Assembly: GCA_043812795.1 (NCBI GenBank)
Contig: JBDRLU010000029.1
Location: 1 to 45,485 of the forward strand
Direction: 5' to 3'
DNA from: JBDRLU01 sp043812795
GTDB taxonomy: Bacteria > Chloroflexota > Dehalococcoidia > Dehalococcoidales > UBA2162
Length of the DNA stretch: 45,485 nucleotides
Part shown: positions 23,190 through 31,767 of the stretch, in pieces
Layout of the letters: each line of letters begins with the position of its first letter
How positions within the stretch are numbered: the stretch's first letter is position 1
The notes under the pieces: generated by a model
Database searches by the model: none
Told to the model about the DNA's origin: nothing
The model's input: only the letters and a program-made list of their open reading frames with translations
Position numbers and translations under genes: made by a program

Positions 23190-24312
23190 CGCCGTCGGCC
23201 CCGGCGACCACCTGCGTTATGAGAAAAAGGACGTACCCCGGCCGGTCGTCGTCTGGAACTGCACCCGGGCCTGTAACCTCAGTTGTCTTCACTGCTATGC
23301 CAGCGCCCGCCACCAGCCGCAAGAGGGCGAAATGGACACGATTGCCGGGAAGAAGTTTATTTCCGATTTAGCTGAATTCAGTGTGCCGGTAATTCTCTTT
23401 TCGGGCGGCGAACCCTTGCTCCGGCCGGACTTATTCGAGCTGGCCGGTTATGCCAAAGCGCAGGGACTGAGAGTCGCCCTCTCGACCAACGGCACGCTGA
23501 TTACGAAAGAAGTAGCCAAAAAGATAGAGGAAATCGGGTTTGCTGAAGTCGGCATCAGCCTCGACGGCATCGGTGTGAACAACGACCGTTTTCGCGGTCA
23601 AAGCGGTGCTTATGACGCCGCCCTTAGCGGTATCAGAAATTGCCTGGCCCTCGGACTGAGGGTATCGTTACGCTTGACCATCACCCGCTTCAACTATCAG
23701 GATATTCCCGCCATCCTGAAACTGACCGAAGATGAGGGCATCGACCGTATCTGCTTCTACCACCTGGCTTATTCCGGCCGGGGCGATAGCTTGAAAAAAG
23801 AAGACCTCGACCATGCCCTGACCCGGTCGGTCGTCGATTCGATTTGCCAGCAGACGGTGGACATGTACCGGCGTGGTTTACATAAAGAGATTCTTACCGT
23901 CAGCAACCACACCGACGGTATTTATCTTTATCTCAAGGCACTCCGGGAAGACCCGCGGCGTGCCGGCAAAATCCTCGACTTAATCAGAATCAACGGCGGT
24001 AACAATTCGGGTATCAGGATTGGCGCCGTGGATGACCGGGGTAACGTACATCCCGACCAGTTCTGGTGGCATTATTCGCTTGGTAACGTTCTCAAGCGCA
24101 AATTCTCGGAAATATGGACGGACACTTCCGAGCCACTGCTTCAGGGACTGCGCGACCGCAAAAAGATACTTAAAGGTCGCTGCGCCCGCTGCCAGTACCT
24201 CAACCTCTGTAACGGCAACCTGCGGGTGCGCGCCGAAGCCACCTACGGCGACGTTTGGGCGGAAGACCCGGCCTGTTATCTCAGCGATGAAGAAATCGGG
24301 TTAGCCAGATAA
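23161..24312 (+). CDS. ahbC: AhbC: didecarboxysiroheme deacetylase (radical SAM)
   Basis: 383 residues. AhbC removes the two acetate chains of 12,18-didecarboxysiroheme to give Fe-coproporphyrin III in the siroheme-dependent heme pathway. The radical-SAM CX3CX2C motif is C38-NLS-C42-LH-C45, with GGEP in FSGGEPLLRPD binding SAM. The C-terminal SPASM-like part has CARCQYLNLCNGN followed by RVRAEATYGDVWAEDPACYLSDEEIG, which I recognise as AhbC/NirJ-like. Start is GTG 23161, 7-8 nt after AAAGGAGG, inside the 3' end of the regulator gene. The next gene, ahbD, starts within its stop codon. Confidence 0.9.
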   Translation: MISITRLLCDAVGPGDHLRYEKKDVPRPVVVWNCTRACNLSCLHCYASARHQPQEGEMDTIAGKKFISDLAEFSVPVILFSGGEPLLRPDLFELAGYAKAQGLRVALSTNGTLITKEVAKKIEEIGFAEVGISLDGIGVNNDRFRGQSGAYDAALSGIRNCLALGLRVSLRLTITRFNYQDIPAILKLTEDEGIDRICFYHLAYSGRGDSLKKEDLDHALTRSVVDSICQQTVDMYRRGLHKEILTVSNHTDGIYLYLKALREDPRRAGKILDLIRINGGNNSGIRIGAVDDRGNVHPDQFWWHYSLGNVLKRKFSEIWTDTSEPLLQGLRDRKKILKGRCARCQYLNLCNGNLRVRAEATYGDVWAEDPACYLSDEEIGLAR

Positions 24313-25436
24313 TGGAAGATGTAAGCAATAATCAGAAACAAGCCGATATTATTATACCGAGGCTGCAACTGGTCGCCTGGGAGATAACCAGAAGCTGCAA
24401 TCTATTTTGCGCCCACTGCCGCGCCTCGGCCGATAACAGCCAGTACCGGAATGAGCTATCCACCGATGAGTGCTTTCGGCTCATCGACCGGATAGCAGAA
24501 GTCGGTAAACCCATCCTTATCCTGACCGGCGGCGAGCCATTAATGCGGCCGGACGTTTTTCACATTGCCCGATATGCTGTGGCCGGAGGCTTCAAAGTGG
24601 TCATGGGCACCAACGGCACGATTATCACCGAGAAGATGGCTACGGAAATGGCGGCGGTACCCTTATCCCGCATTGCCGTCAGCCTGGACTTTCCCACGGC
24701 CGAGCGGCAGGACAATTTCCGCGGCAAGGCGGGAGCTTATGAAGCGGCACTTAACGGTATTGCCCACGTGCGCCGGGCCGGCATCGAAGTCCAGATTAAC
24801 AGCACCATCACCAAACTCAACGTCGCCTATTTAGACCAGCTTCTAGCTTTAGCTCTCAAAGTAGGTGCCGTTGCTTTCCATCCGTTCTTGCTGGTACCCA
24901 CCGGCCGCGGCAAAAGCCTGGAAGCCGTCGAGCTCTCGCCGGAGGAATATGAAAAGACCCTGGAATGGATATACGATAAGCAGGCCGAGTTAGGCGATAA
25001 GATGTTCTTTAAACCTACCGATGCCCCGCATTATATGCGTATCGTCAAACAAAAAGAGAGACAAAGTCCAACCGCTCCACCCGGACCGTCATCTTCTACC
25101 CAGCACGGCCACCCGGGGAATGCCATTACCCGCGGTTGCCTGGCCGGCACCGGCTTCTGTTTTATCTCACACCAGGGCAAAGTCAAAGGGTGCGGCTACC
25201 TCGATGTGGAAGCCGGCGACGTCAGAAAACAGACCTTCGGCCAGATTTGGGCGGAGGCGCCGCTATTCAACCACCTGCGCGACCTGTCTAATATCAAGGG
25301 GAAGTGTGGTGTCTGTGAATATAAAAGGATTTGCGGCGGCTGCCGTGCCCGCGCTTACGAGGCTACCGGGGACTACCTTGCCGCCGAGCCGTACTGTATT
25401 TATCAACCGACCCTGCAACGAAAGGCCATATCATGA
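24312..25436 (+). CDS. ahbD: AhbD: heme synthase (radical SAM)
   Basis: 374 residues. AhbD oxidatively decarboxylates the two propionates of Fe-coproporphyrin III to vinyl groups, making heme b without oxygen. Radical-SAM motif C29-NLF-C33-AH-C36, then LTGGEPLMRPDV. A C-terminal cluster region has RGCLAGTGFCFIS..GKVKGCGYLDV and CGVCEYKRICGGCRARA. A Pro/Ser/His-rich stretch of about 20 residues (SPTAPPGPSSSTQHGHPGN) sits just before the auxiliary-cluster cysteines and looks like an insertion. ATG overlaps the ahbC stop by one base (TAATG). AhbD, not HemN/HemG, is the expected terminal enzyme here. Confidence 0.9.
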   Translation: MEDVSNNQKQADIIIPRLQLVAWEITRSCNLFCAHCRASADNSQYRNELSTDECFRLIDRIAEVGKPILILTGGEPLMRPDVFHIARYAVAGGFKVVMGTNGTIITEKMATEMAAVPLSRIAVSLDFPTAERQDNFRGKAGAYEAALNGIAHVRRAGIEVQINSTITKLNVAYLDQLLALALKVGAVAFHPFLLVPTGRGKSLEAVELSPEEYEKTLEWIYDKQAELGDKMFFKPTDAPHYMRIVKQKERQSPTAPPGPSSSTQHGHPGNAITRGCLAGTGFCFISHQGKVKGCGYLDVEAGDVRKQTFGQIWAEAPLFNHLRDLSNIKGKCGVCEYKRICGGCRARAYEATGDYLAAEPYCIYQPTLQRKAIS

Positions 25437-26425
25437 GCACCAACGTATTACCACTGGACACAATCGACCGCAAACTGCTTAACCTGATGCAAACGGAGTT
25501 CCCCCTGACGGATACACCCTATGCCGCGCTGGGACAAAAGTTGGGTACCGATGCCGGCGAGGTCATGCGGCGCATCGTGGGATTGAAAAACCGGGAAATT
25601 ATCCGGCTGGTCGGCCCGGTGATGGACGCGAGAAGCCTGGGCTATCGCAGTACTCTGGTAGTCATGAAAATAACAGAGTCCAGGCTAAACAAGGCCGAAG
25701 CGGTAATTGCCCGTCATACCGGCGTCAGCCACGGCTACGAAAGGGGCCATAATTACAACGTCTGGTTTACTTTAGCCTTACCGCCGGAAGCCGATGTCGA
25801 GACCGAAGTGGCGAAGTTAAGCAGCGCCACCGGTGCCGAAGCCGCCTTTTCGTTACCCGCAGTAAGACTGTTCAAGATAGGGGCTTATTTCGATATGGGC
25901 GATAACGGACACAATACCTCCGTAACCCAGCCAGGTCATGCTCTTTCCAGAAAAGTTGAACTCTCGGCTACCGATTGCCTCATCATCAATGAAGTGCAGC
26001 AAGACCTGCCGTTAGTCGATACGCCCTTCCGGGCGATGGCCGAAAGAGTCGACATGGATGTGGAGCAATTCCTGGCCGGTTGCCGGTCGCTACAGCAACG
26101 GGGCGTCATTCGGCGTTTCAGCGCCTGCATCAACCATAACCATGCCGGTTTTACGGCTAACGCTTTATCCGCCTGGAAGACATCCCCGGAGACAATCGAT
26201 ATCGCCGGACAGAAACTGGCTTCGCTAAGAGAGGTCAGTCACTGCTACGAAAGAAAGACCAACTCGCTCTGGCCTTACCATCTCCTGGCTATGATTCACG
26301 GCCACTCGCGGGACGTATGCCAGGAAATAGCCGCCGGAGTGTCTCACGAAACCGGTATCTCCGACTACAGGCTGTTATACAGCACTAAAGAATTTAAGAA
26401 AACAAGAGTAAAATATCAGGTATGA
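25433..26425 (+). CDS. ahbAB: Fused siroheme decarboxylase AhbA-AhbB
   Basis: 330 residues made of two homologous Lrp/AsnC-like halves, each about 155-165 residues. Half 1 begins LDTIDRKLLNLMQTEFPLTDTPYAALGQKLG and half 2 ATDCLIINEVQQDLPLVDTPFRAMAERVD. Each then has a VIR/IIR strand and a Y-E-R-x-x-N-x-W-x-F/H motif (GYERGHNYNVWF; CYERKTNSLWPYH). The halves correspond to the subunits AhbA and AhbB (NirD/L/G/H family) that remove the C12 and C18 acetate carboxylates of siroheme; usually they are separate genes. Only half 2 carries RRFSACINHNHAGF. Start ATG 25433 overlaps the ahbD stop (ATGA); the frame is open further upstream, but those codons lie inside ahbD. Confidence 0.88.
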   Translation: MSTNVLPLDTIDRKLLNLMQTEFPLTDTPYAALGQKLGTDAGEVMRRIVGLKNREIIRLVGPVMDARSLGYRSTLVVMKITESRLNKAEAVIARHTGVSHGYERGHNYNVWFTLALPPEADVETEVAKLSSATGAEAAFSLPAVRLFKIGAYFDMGDNGHNTSVTQPGHALSRKVELSATDCLIINEVQQDLPLVDTPFRAMAERVDMDVEQFLAGCRSLQQRGVIRRFSACINHNHAGFTANALSAWKTSPETIDIAGQKLASLREVSHCYERKTNSLWPYHLLAMIHGHSRDVCQEIAAGVSHETGISDYRLLYSTKEFKKTRVKYQV

Positions 26426-27060
26426 AACAAGAACGGTTATACTATCCGGTCTTTATGAATCTGACGGGGCGAAAATGTGCCGTAGCGGGTGGCGGTAAGG
26501 TCGCCTGGCGCAAGGTGAAATCCCTGCTGGATGCCAGTGCCAGTGTGACCGTCATCAGCCCGGCCCTCTGTCCGGAGTTAGAGCAACTGGCCGAAAAAAA
26601 TACTATTCACATACTGCGAAAAACCTACGTGCCCGCCGACCTGGAAGGTGCGGTGCTGGTCATCGCTGCTACTGACGAGCCGGACACGAACCGGAAAGTA
26701 GCCGAAGAAGCCCGGCGGCGGGGCATTCCGGTCAATGTCGTCGATAATGCGGAGCAATCAGACTTCATCGCTCCTTCTTATCTGCGCCGTGGCGACCTCA
26801 CCATTGCCGTTTCGACCGCCGGGGATAGCCCGGCCCTCAGCCGCAAAATCCGGACTCAACTTGAACAAACTTTCGGCACGGAGTATATTTCTCTGGTAGC
26901 CTTGGTCGGCGAGGTACGGAACGAGCTTAAGCAACGTGGCATTACTCCCTCCAGCGACAAGTGGCAGGAAGCCCTCGACCTGAACCGGCTCATTACGCTC
27001 GTGCAGGCCGGACAAATTGAGGAGGCCAAAGCTACTCTGCTAAAGCGACTATTAAGTTGA
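26422..27060 (+). CDS. Precorrin-2 dehydrogenase, Met8/CysG-N-like (possible sirohydrochlorin ferrochelatase)
   Basis: 212 residues. It oxidises precorrin-2 to sirohydrochlorin with NAD+ and may insert iron to give siroheme. The Rossmann motif AVAGGGKVAWRK lies at residues 20-31, and IAATDEPDTNRKV near residue 82. D108 in VNVVD aligns with Asp104 of CysG, the residue used for both dehydrogenase and chelatase reactions. STAGDSPALSR matches the CysG SSGGTSPVLAR block. No separate SirB or CbiX chelatase is in the window, so a bifunctional Met8-like role is plausible. ATG overlaps the ahbAB stop (ATGA). Confidence 0.9.
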   Translation: MKQERLYYPVFMNLTGRKCAVAGGGKVAWRKVKSLLDASASVTVISPALCPELEQLAEKNTIHILRKTYVPADLEGAVLVIAATDEPDTNRKVAEEARRRGIPVNVVDNAEQSDFIAPSYLRRGDLTIAVSTAGDSPALSRKIRTQLEQTFGTEYISLVALVGEVRNELKQRGITPSSDKWQEALDLNRLITLVQAGQIEEAKATLLKRLLS

Positions 27061-27082
27061 GAGTTATGAGGTAAGACAAAGC

Positions 27083-28342
27083 ATGGAACTCTACCTGACT
27101 GGTATCAATTACAGCCGGACCACCGCTACTATTCGGGATGCGCTGGCGAAAGGCATCACCCCTCTCGAAGACGCCTTACGAGCCCTTAACGACTATGTTA
27201 CGGGGGGCATCGTCGTCGCCACCTGCAACCGGTTAGAAGTCTATACCGTGGCTGACCGGGACCGGTGCGGCGAGCTGACCGGAGTCAGTTTTCTGAAAGA
27301 CCGCAGCGGGCTTTCGGCCGCCGACCTATTGCCGCACGTTTATCTCTACCATAATGAAGAGGTCATTGAGCATTTGTTCCGGGTCACCTGCGGACTGGAC
27401 TCTGTGCTCATCGGTGAATTCGAGGTCCTGGGGCAAATCAGCCGTGCCCTCGAAGAGGCCAACAAAGCCGGGCCGGTCGGATTACCCCTGCGTAGCCTCT
27501 TTCAACAGGCTGTCGGCGTCGGGAGACGCGTCCGCCAGGAGACCGGTATCAGCCGCAGCGCCCTTTCAGTCAGTTCGGTAGCCGTCGACCTGGCGGCACA
27601 AGTCATCGGTGACCTTGAAAAAGCCCGTATTCTAATCATTGGCGCCGGTGAAGCCGGTCGGCTAGTAGCCAAATCGGCCCGCGACCAGGGAGCGAACGAA
27701 GTATCCATCGCCGCCCGTAATCAGGAAAAAGCCCGGGCAATAGCAACTATGCTCAACGGCCAGCTTATCTCCATGGATGACCTCGACCAGGGACTGAACA
27801 TCGCTGATATCGTCGTTAGCTGCACCTCGGCGCCGCATTACGTCCTGAGATACCCGAAGGTCGAGCAGGCCATGCAAGCCCGTCCGAAACGTCCTCTGGT
27901 AATTATCGATATCGCTGTTCCGAGGGATATTGACCCGGCCGTCAAACAAATCAGTAACGTCTTTCTCTATGATATGGCTGATTTTACCAAGATTGCCGAA
28001 ACGAACCGCCACCAGAGAGAAGGTTCAATGCAGCAGGCACAGGCAATTATCGACAGCGAGGTCGCCCGCTTCACCACCTGGTGGCAGGAGCTCGAGACCA
28101 GGCCGACCATTACGGCACTGGTCAACAAAATGGATAGTATCCGCAAGGCAGAACTTAAACGGACTCTCAAGAAGTTGCCCGACCTCTCCGATGAAGAACG
28201 GGCCAACCTGGAGACCATGACCCGGTCGATGATACAGAAAATTCTCCACCAGCCAATCGAGCACCTGCGCCAGCACGAAGACAGGGATGCCTACATCAAG
28301 TTGATTAACGAACTTTTCGGGCTAACCAAAAAAGATAAATAA
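27083..28342 (+). CDS. hemA: Glutamyl-tRNA reductase
   Basis: 419 residues. HemA reduces glutamyl-tRNA to glutamate-1-semialdehyde, the first step of C5-route tetrapyrrole synthesis, and hands it to HemL. The catalytic cysteine is C48 in VVATCNRLEVY. HVYLYHNEEVIEHLFRVTCGLDSVLIGEFEVLGQ is the family signature, followed by an NADPH Rossmann domain with ILIIGAGEAGRL and a C-terminal helical dimerisation region. Starts 22 bp after the Met8-like gene with a weak ribosome site. hemC begins within its stop codon. Full length. Confidence 0.97.
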   Translation: MELYLTGINYSRTTATIRDALAKGITPLEDALRALNDYVTGGIVVATCNRLEVYTVADRDRCGELTGVSFLKDRSGLSAADLLPHVYLYHNEEVIEHLFRVTCGLDSVLIGEFEVLGQISRALEEANKAGPVGLPLRSLFQQAVGVGRRVRQETGISRSALSVSSVAVDLAAQVIGDLEKARILIIGAGEAGRLVAKSARDQGANEVSIAARNQEKARAIATMLNGQLISMDDLDQGLNIADIVVSCTSAPHYVLRYPKVEQAMQARPKRPLVIIDIAVPRDIDPAVKQISNVFLYDMADFTKIAETNRHQREGSMQQAQAIIDSEVARFTTWWQELETRPTITALVNKMDSIRKAELKRTLKKLPDLSDEERANLETMTRSMIQKILHQPIEHLRQHEDRDAYIKLINELFGLTKKDK

Positions 28343-29241
28343 TGAAGCAGAAGTTTACTGTCGGGTCGCGGGGCAGCCGGCTGGCGCTGATTCAAACCAG
28401 ATTAGTACTGGCCGAACTGGCTAAAGCCTATCCCGGCTTTACATTCGAGTTGACCACGGTGCTCACCAAAGGCGACCGTGACAAGAAGCAACCGACTACC
28501 GAGATGGGCGAAGGAATTTTCGTCAAGGAAATAGAAGAAGCCCTCCTTGAAGGCAGGGCTGACCTCGCTGTACACAGCCTCAAGGACATGCCCACAGAGC
28601 TCCCCGACGGACTATCTCTGGCGGCTGTTACGGAAAGAGCCGATGCGCGGGATGTTCTCGTATCCAACGGTGGTAAACTTGCTGCACTGCCCGCTGGCTC
28701 GATAATCGGCACCGGTAGTCAACGGCGGGCCGCCCAGTTGCTGGCCATCCGTCCCGACCTGCGAACGCAGCCGGTACGGGGTAATGTCGAGACCCGTTTA
28801 CAAAAAGTGGGCTTGGAAGGATTGAGCGGAGTGATACTGGCCGCTGCCGGCTTACTCCGCCTCGGTTCGGAAAATCTGATAACCGAATACCTTCCCTTTG
28901 AGTCGTTCTTACCTGCCGTCGGGCAGGGCGCCCTGGCCATTGAAATCAGAGAGGACGATAAGGAAGTAGCGGCTCTGGTTTCTTCCATTAACCACTGGCC
29001 GACCTGGCAGAGTATCCGCGCCGAGCGCTCCTTCTTACGTGTTCTAGGCGGCGGCTGTCACACTCCCATCGCCACGCTGGGGACGATGTCCGGAAATATG
29101 GTAAGACTTCAAGGCGTCGTCGCCGCACCTGACGGCAGTAAGGTCCTGCGCGATACCGAAGAAGGAATTATCCCCGAGGAAGTCGGCCAGAAATTAGCCG
29201 AAAAGATACTACGCCAAGGTGCAGCCCAGTTTATTAAATAA
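28342..29241 (+). CDS. hemC: Porphobilinogen deaminase (hydroxymethylbilane synthase)
   Basis: 299 residues. HemC joins four porphobilinogen units into hydroxymethylbilane using a covalent dipyrromethane cofactor. The cofactor cysteine is C239 in LGGGCHTPIA. VGSRGSRLALIQT at the N-terminus, EMGEGIFVKEIEEALLEG, AVHSLKDMPTELP and GTGSQRRAAQLLAIRPDL are typical, including the Asp and Arg residues of the active site. ATG overlaps the hemA stop (TAATG). Followed by the cobA-hemD fusion that uses its product. Confidence 0.97.
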   Translation: MKQKFTVGSRGSRLALIQTRLVLAELAKAYPGFTFELTTVLTKGDRDKKQPTTEMGEGIFVKEIEEALLEGRADLAVHSLKDMPTELPDGLSLAAVTERADARDVLVSNGGKLAALPAGSIIGTGSQRRAAQLLAIRPDLRTQPVRGNVETRLQKVGLEGLSGVILAAAGLLRLGSENLITEYLPFESFLPAVGQGALAIEIREDDKEVAALVSSINHWPTWQSIRAERSFLRVLGGGCHTPIATLGTMSGNMVRLQGVVAAPDGSKVLRDTEEGIIPEEVGQKLAEKILRQGAAQFIK

Positions 29242-29251
29242 TGAGAAACGA

Positions 29252-30778
29252 ATGACAAAAGGTAAAGTATATCTTGTTGGTGCCGGGCCGGGCGACCCGG
29301 GGTTAATTACGGTTAAAGGACTAGACTGTCTCAAACGGGCCGATGTTATCGTTTACGACCGGCTTATTGATGATAGTCTGCTCAAATCAGCCCGCCCTGA
29401 TGCCGAAAAAATATACGTCGGTAAGTCCGGCCGCTACCATTCCCTCGAACAGAAAGAAATAAACAAATTACTGGTTAAAAAAGCACAGGAAGGCAAGACT
29501 GTGGTCAGATTGAAGGGAGGCGACCCTTTCGTCTTGGGGCGGGGCGGCGAGGAAGCCGAAACACTGACCGAAAACAATATCTCTTTTGAGATAGTCTCCG
29601 GTGTTTCATCCGCCGTGGCCGTACCGGCCTATGCGGGCATCCCGGTAACACACCGCCGCGTGGCATCTTCTTTTGCGGTGGTTACCGGCCATGAAGACGC
29701 CGGCAAAAAAAAATCGAGCATCGCCTGGGACAAGGTAGCCAACGGAGCGGATACGCTGGTCTGCCTGATGGGGGTCAATAATCTGGCCCAAATCGTGTCC
29801 CAGTTAATCAAGAACGGCCGGACGGAGACCACGCCGGTGGCCGTCATCCATCAGGGCACCACCCGGCAGCAACGGACGATAACCGGCACCCTGGCTGATA
29901 TTGTAGCCAAAGCTAAAGAGCAAAACATCGCACCGCCCGCGGTAATCGTCGTCGGTGAAGTAGTCCGGCTACGCTCGAAACTAAACTGGTTCGAGCAGTC
30001 ACCTCTTGCTGGCAAACGCATTCTGGTGACACGGGCTAGAGAGCAGGCCAGCGAACTGAGCCAGCAGCTCAGCGAGCGCGGCGCCTTACCCATCGAAATG
30101 CCGGTGATAAAAATCAGCCCGCCGGCAAGCTGGAAAAAGCTCGACCAGGCTATACTGAATTTGAAGAAGTACCACTGGGTAATCTTTACCAGCGTCAACG
30201 GTGTCGAGACATTTTTCCAGAGAGTTCACGCCCTCGGCCTCGATAGTAAATCATTTCGCCGTATCAAAATTGGCGTTATCGGCTCGGCCACGGCCAAAGC
30301 TCTTAACGAATACGGACTCAGTCCGGACTATATCCCGGAGACTTACACCAGCCAGGGTTTCCTGGCCGGGTTCGGTCGTTATGATATTAGCGGACACAAA
30401 GTCCTGTTGCCCCGGGCTGACATCGCCAGCCAGGAACTGGCGGATGGGATTAACCGCCTCGGCGGCGAAACCCATGAAGTCGTTGCTTACCGCACCCGCG
30501 CCGCTAAAGCCAATACCAAAGGCCGGCAAATGCTCCTCAATGGAGAAATCGACGTCGTTACTTTTGCCAGCTCTTCCACCGTGACCAACCTGCTGAATAT
30601 CATGGGGACGGAATGGCCTGCCATTAACCAGGCCAGGATAGCCTGTATCGGCCCCAAAACAGCGGCTACCGCTATCGAAGCCGGTTTAAGAGTCGATATC
30701 GAAGCTAAAACGCACACTATCCGCGGGCTGGTCGAAGCCGTGGAAACATACTTCCAGGAAAAAGGAGGCGAGGTCTGA
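29252..30778 (+). CDS. cobA-hemD: Uroporphyrinogen-III C-methyltransferase / uroporphyrinogen-III synthase fusion
   Basis: 508 residues in two domains. Residues 1-245 are the SUMT methyltransferase (VYLVGAGPGDPGLITVKG, YDRLID, VRLKGGDPFVLGRGGEEAE, VVTGHED), which makes precorrin-2. Residues about 255-508 are HemD-like (GKRILVTRAREQASELSQQL, WVIFTSVNGVETFF, VTFASSSTVTNLL), which closes uroporphyrinogen III. The fusion sends substrate directly toward siroheme. ATG 29252 (M-TKGKVYLVGAG) is chosen over an upstream ATG at 29219 inside hemC because SUMT proteins start just before the VYLVGAGPGD block. hemB starts within its stop. Confidence 0.95.
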   Translation: MTKGKVYLVGAGPGDPGLITVKGLDCLKRADVIVYDRLIDDSLLKSARPDAEKIYVGKSGRYHSLEQKEINKLLVKKAQEGKTVVRLKGGDPFVLGRGGEEAETLTENNISFEIVSGVSSAVAVPAYAGIPVTHRRVASSFAVVTGHEDAGKKKSSIAWDKVANGADTLVCLMGVNNLAQIVSQLIKNGRTETTPVAVIHQGTTRQQRTITGTLADIVAKAKEQNIAPPAVIVVGEVVRLRSKLNWFEQSPLAGKRILVTRAREQASELSQQLSERGALPIEMPVIKISPPASWKKLDQAILNLKKYHWVIFTSVNGVETFFQRVHALGLDSKSFRRIKIGVIGSATAKALNEYGLSPDYIPETYTSQGFLAGFGRYDISGHKVLLPRADIASQELADGINRLGGETHEVVAYRTRAAKANTKGRQMLLNGEIDVVTFASSSTVTNLLNIMGTEWPAINQARIACIGPKTAATAIEAGLRVDIEAKTHTIRGLVEAVETYFQEKGGEV

Positions 30779-31758
30779 TGGCTGTTTTTCCACAAATACG
30801 TTTACGCCGCATGCGGCGGACGGAGACGCTGCGCTCTCTCGTCCGCGAGACTCAAATCGGAGTGGGTGATTTGATTTACCCACTCTTCGTCGTCGAAGGC
30901 AAAGGGATAAAAGAAGAAATAACCTCCATGCCTGACGTCTTCCGCTACTCCCCAGATTTACTCCCCTGTGAAATCGAAGAAATCGGCAAGCTGGGCATCC
31001 CGGCAGTCATTATCTTCGGCATTCCGAACAAAAAGGATGAGATTGCCTCGGGCGCCTATGACCCGGACGGAGTTGTCCAGCAGGCTGTCCGCGCCATCAA
31101 GAAAGAAAATCCTGATTTACTGGTGCTTACCGATGTCTGTCTCTGCGAATATACCAGCCACGGCCACTGCGGGGTGGTGGTGAACGGTGATGTCGATAAC
31201 GACCAGACCCTGACGCTGCTGGCCATGACTGCCATCTCCCATGTCGAAGCTGGCGCCGACGTGGTGGCACCTTCCGACATGATGGATGGCCGGGTGAAGG
31301 CTATCCGCGAAGCCCTGGATAAGAACGATTTCAAGAATATCCCGGTTCTCTCTTATGCCGCCAAGTACGCCTCGGCTTTTTACGGCCCCTTCCGCGAAGC
31401 CGCTGAATCGACACCCCAGTTCGGCGACCGCCGTTCCTACCAGATGGACCCGCCGAATGTGCGGGAAGCCATGCGGGAGATAGAGCTGGATATTGCCGAG
31501 GGCGCCGATATGGTCATGGTCAAACCGGCCTTAGCCTACCTGGACGTGTTACGCCGGGCACGCGATACCTTTAATTATCCGCTGGCCGCCTATAATGTCA
31601 GCGGCGAATATGCCATGGTGAAAGCCGCCGGGCGGGCGGGCTGGCTCGATGAGAAGAGAGTAACCTTCGAAATCCTGACTGCCATCAAGAGGGCGGGGGC
31701 GGATGTTATTCTTACTTACCATGCCAAGGAAGTGGCCCGCTGGCTGGCCGAGACGTAG
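30778..31758 (+). CDS. hemB: Delta-aminolevulinic acid dehydratase (porphobilinogen synthase)
   Basis: 326 residues. HemB condenses two 5-aminolevulinate molecules to porphobilinogen. The zinc site is intact: C121, C123 and C131 in DVCLCEYTSHGHCG, so this is the Zn-dependent type. Active-site lysines are K196 (SYAAKYASAFYGPFREA) and the Schiff-base K249 (VMVKPALAYLD). RRTETLRSLVRET near the N-terminus is typical. ATG overlaps the previous stop (TGATG), with GGAGG 9 nt upstream. Followed by hemL after a few bases. Confidence 0.98.
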   Translation: MAVFPQIRLRRMRRTETLRSLVRETQIGVGDLIYPLFVVEGKGIKEEITSMPDVFRYSPDLLPCEIEEIGKLGIPAVIIFGIPNKKDEIASGAYDPDGVVQQAVRAIKKENPDLLVLTDVCLCEYTSHGHCGVVVNGDVDNDQTLTLLAMTAISHVEAGADVVAPSDMMDGRVKAIREALDKNDFKNIPVLSYAAKYASAFYGPFREAAESTPQFGDRRSYQMDPPNVREAMREIELDIAEGADMVMVKPALAYLDVLRRARDTFNYPLAAYNVSGEYAMVKAAGRAGWLDEKRVTFEILTAIKRAGADVILTYHAKEVARWLAET

Positions 31759-31767
31759 GTTAATAAC

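Noticed and set aside
25331..25432. N-terminal extension of the AhbA-AhbB fusion
   Set aside because: These 34 codons lie inside ahbD and have an Arg/Pro-rich, non-conserved translation; ATG 25433 overlaps the ahbD stop in the usual coupled way.
29219..29251. Upstream ATG at 29219 as the start of the cobA-hemD fusion
   Set aside because: It lies within hemC and adds 11 non-conserved residues; the SUMT signature begins right after ATG 29252.
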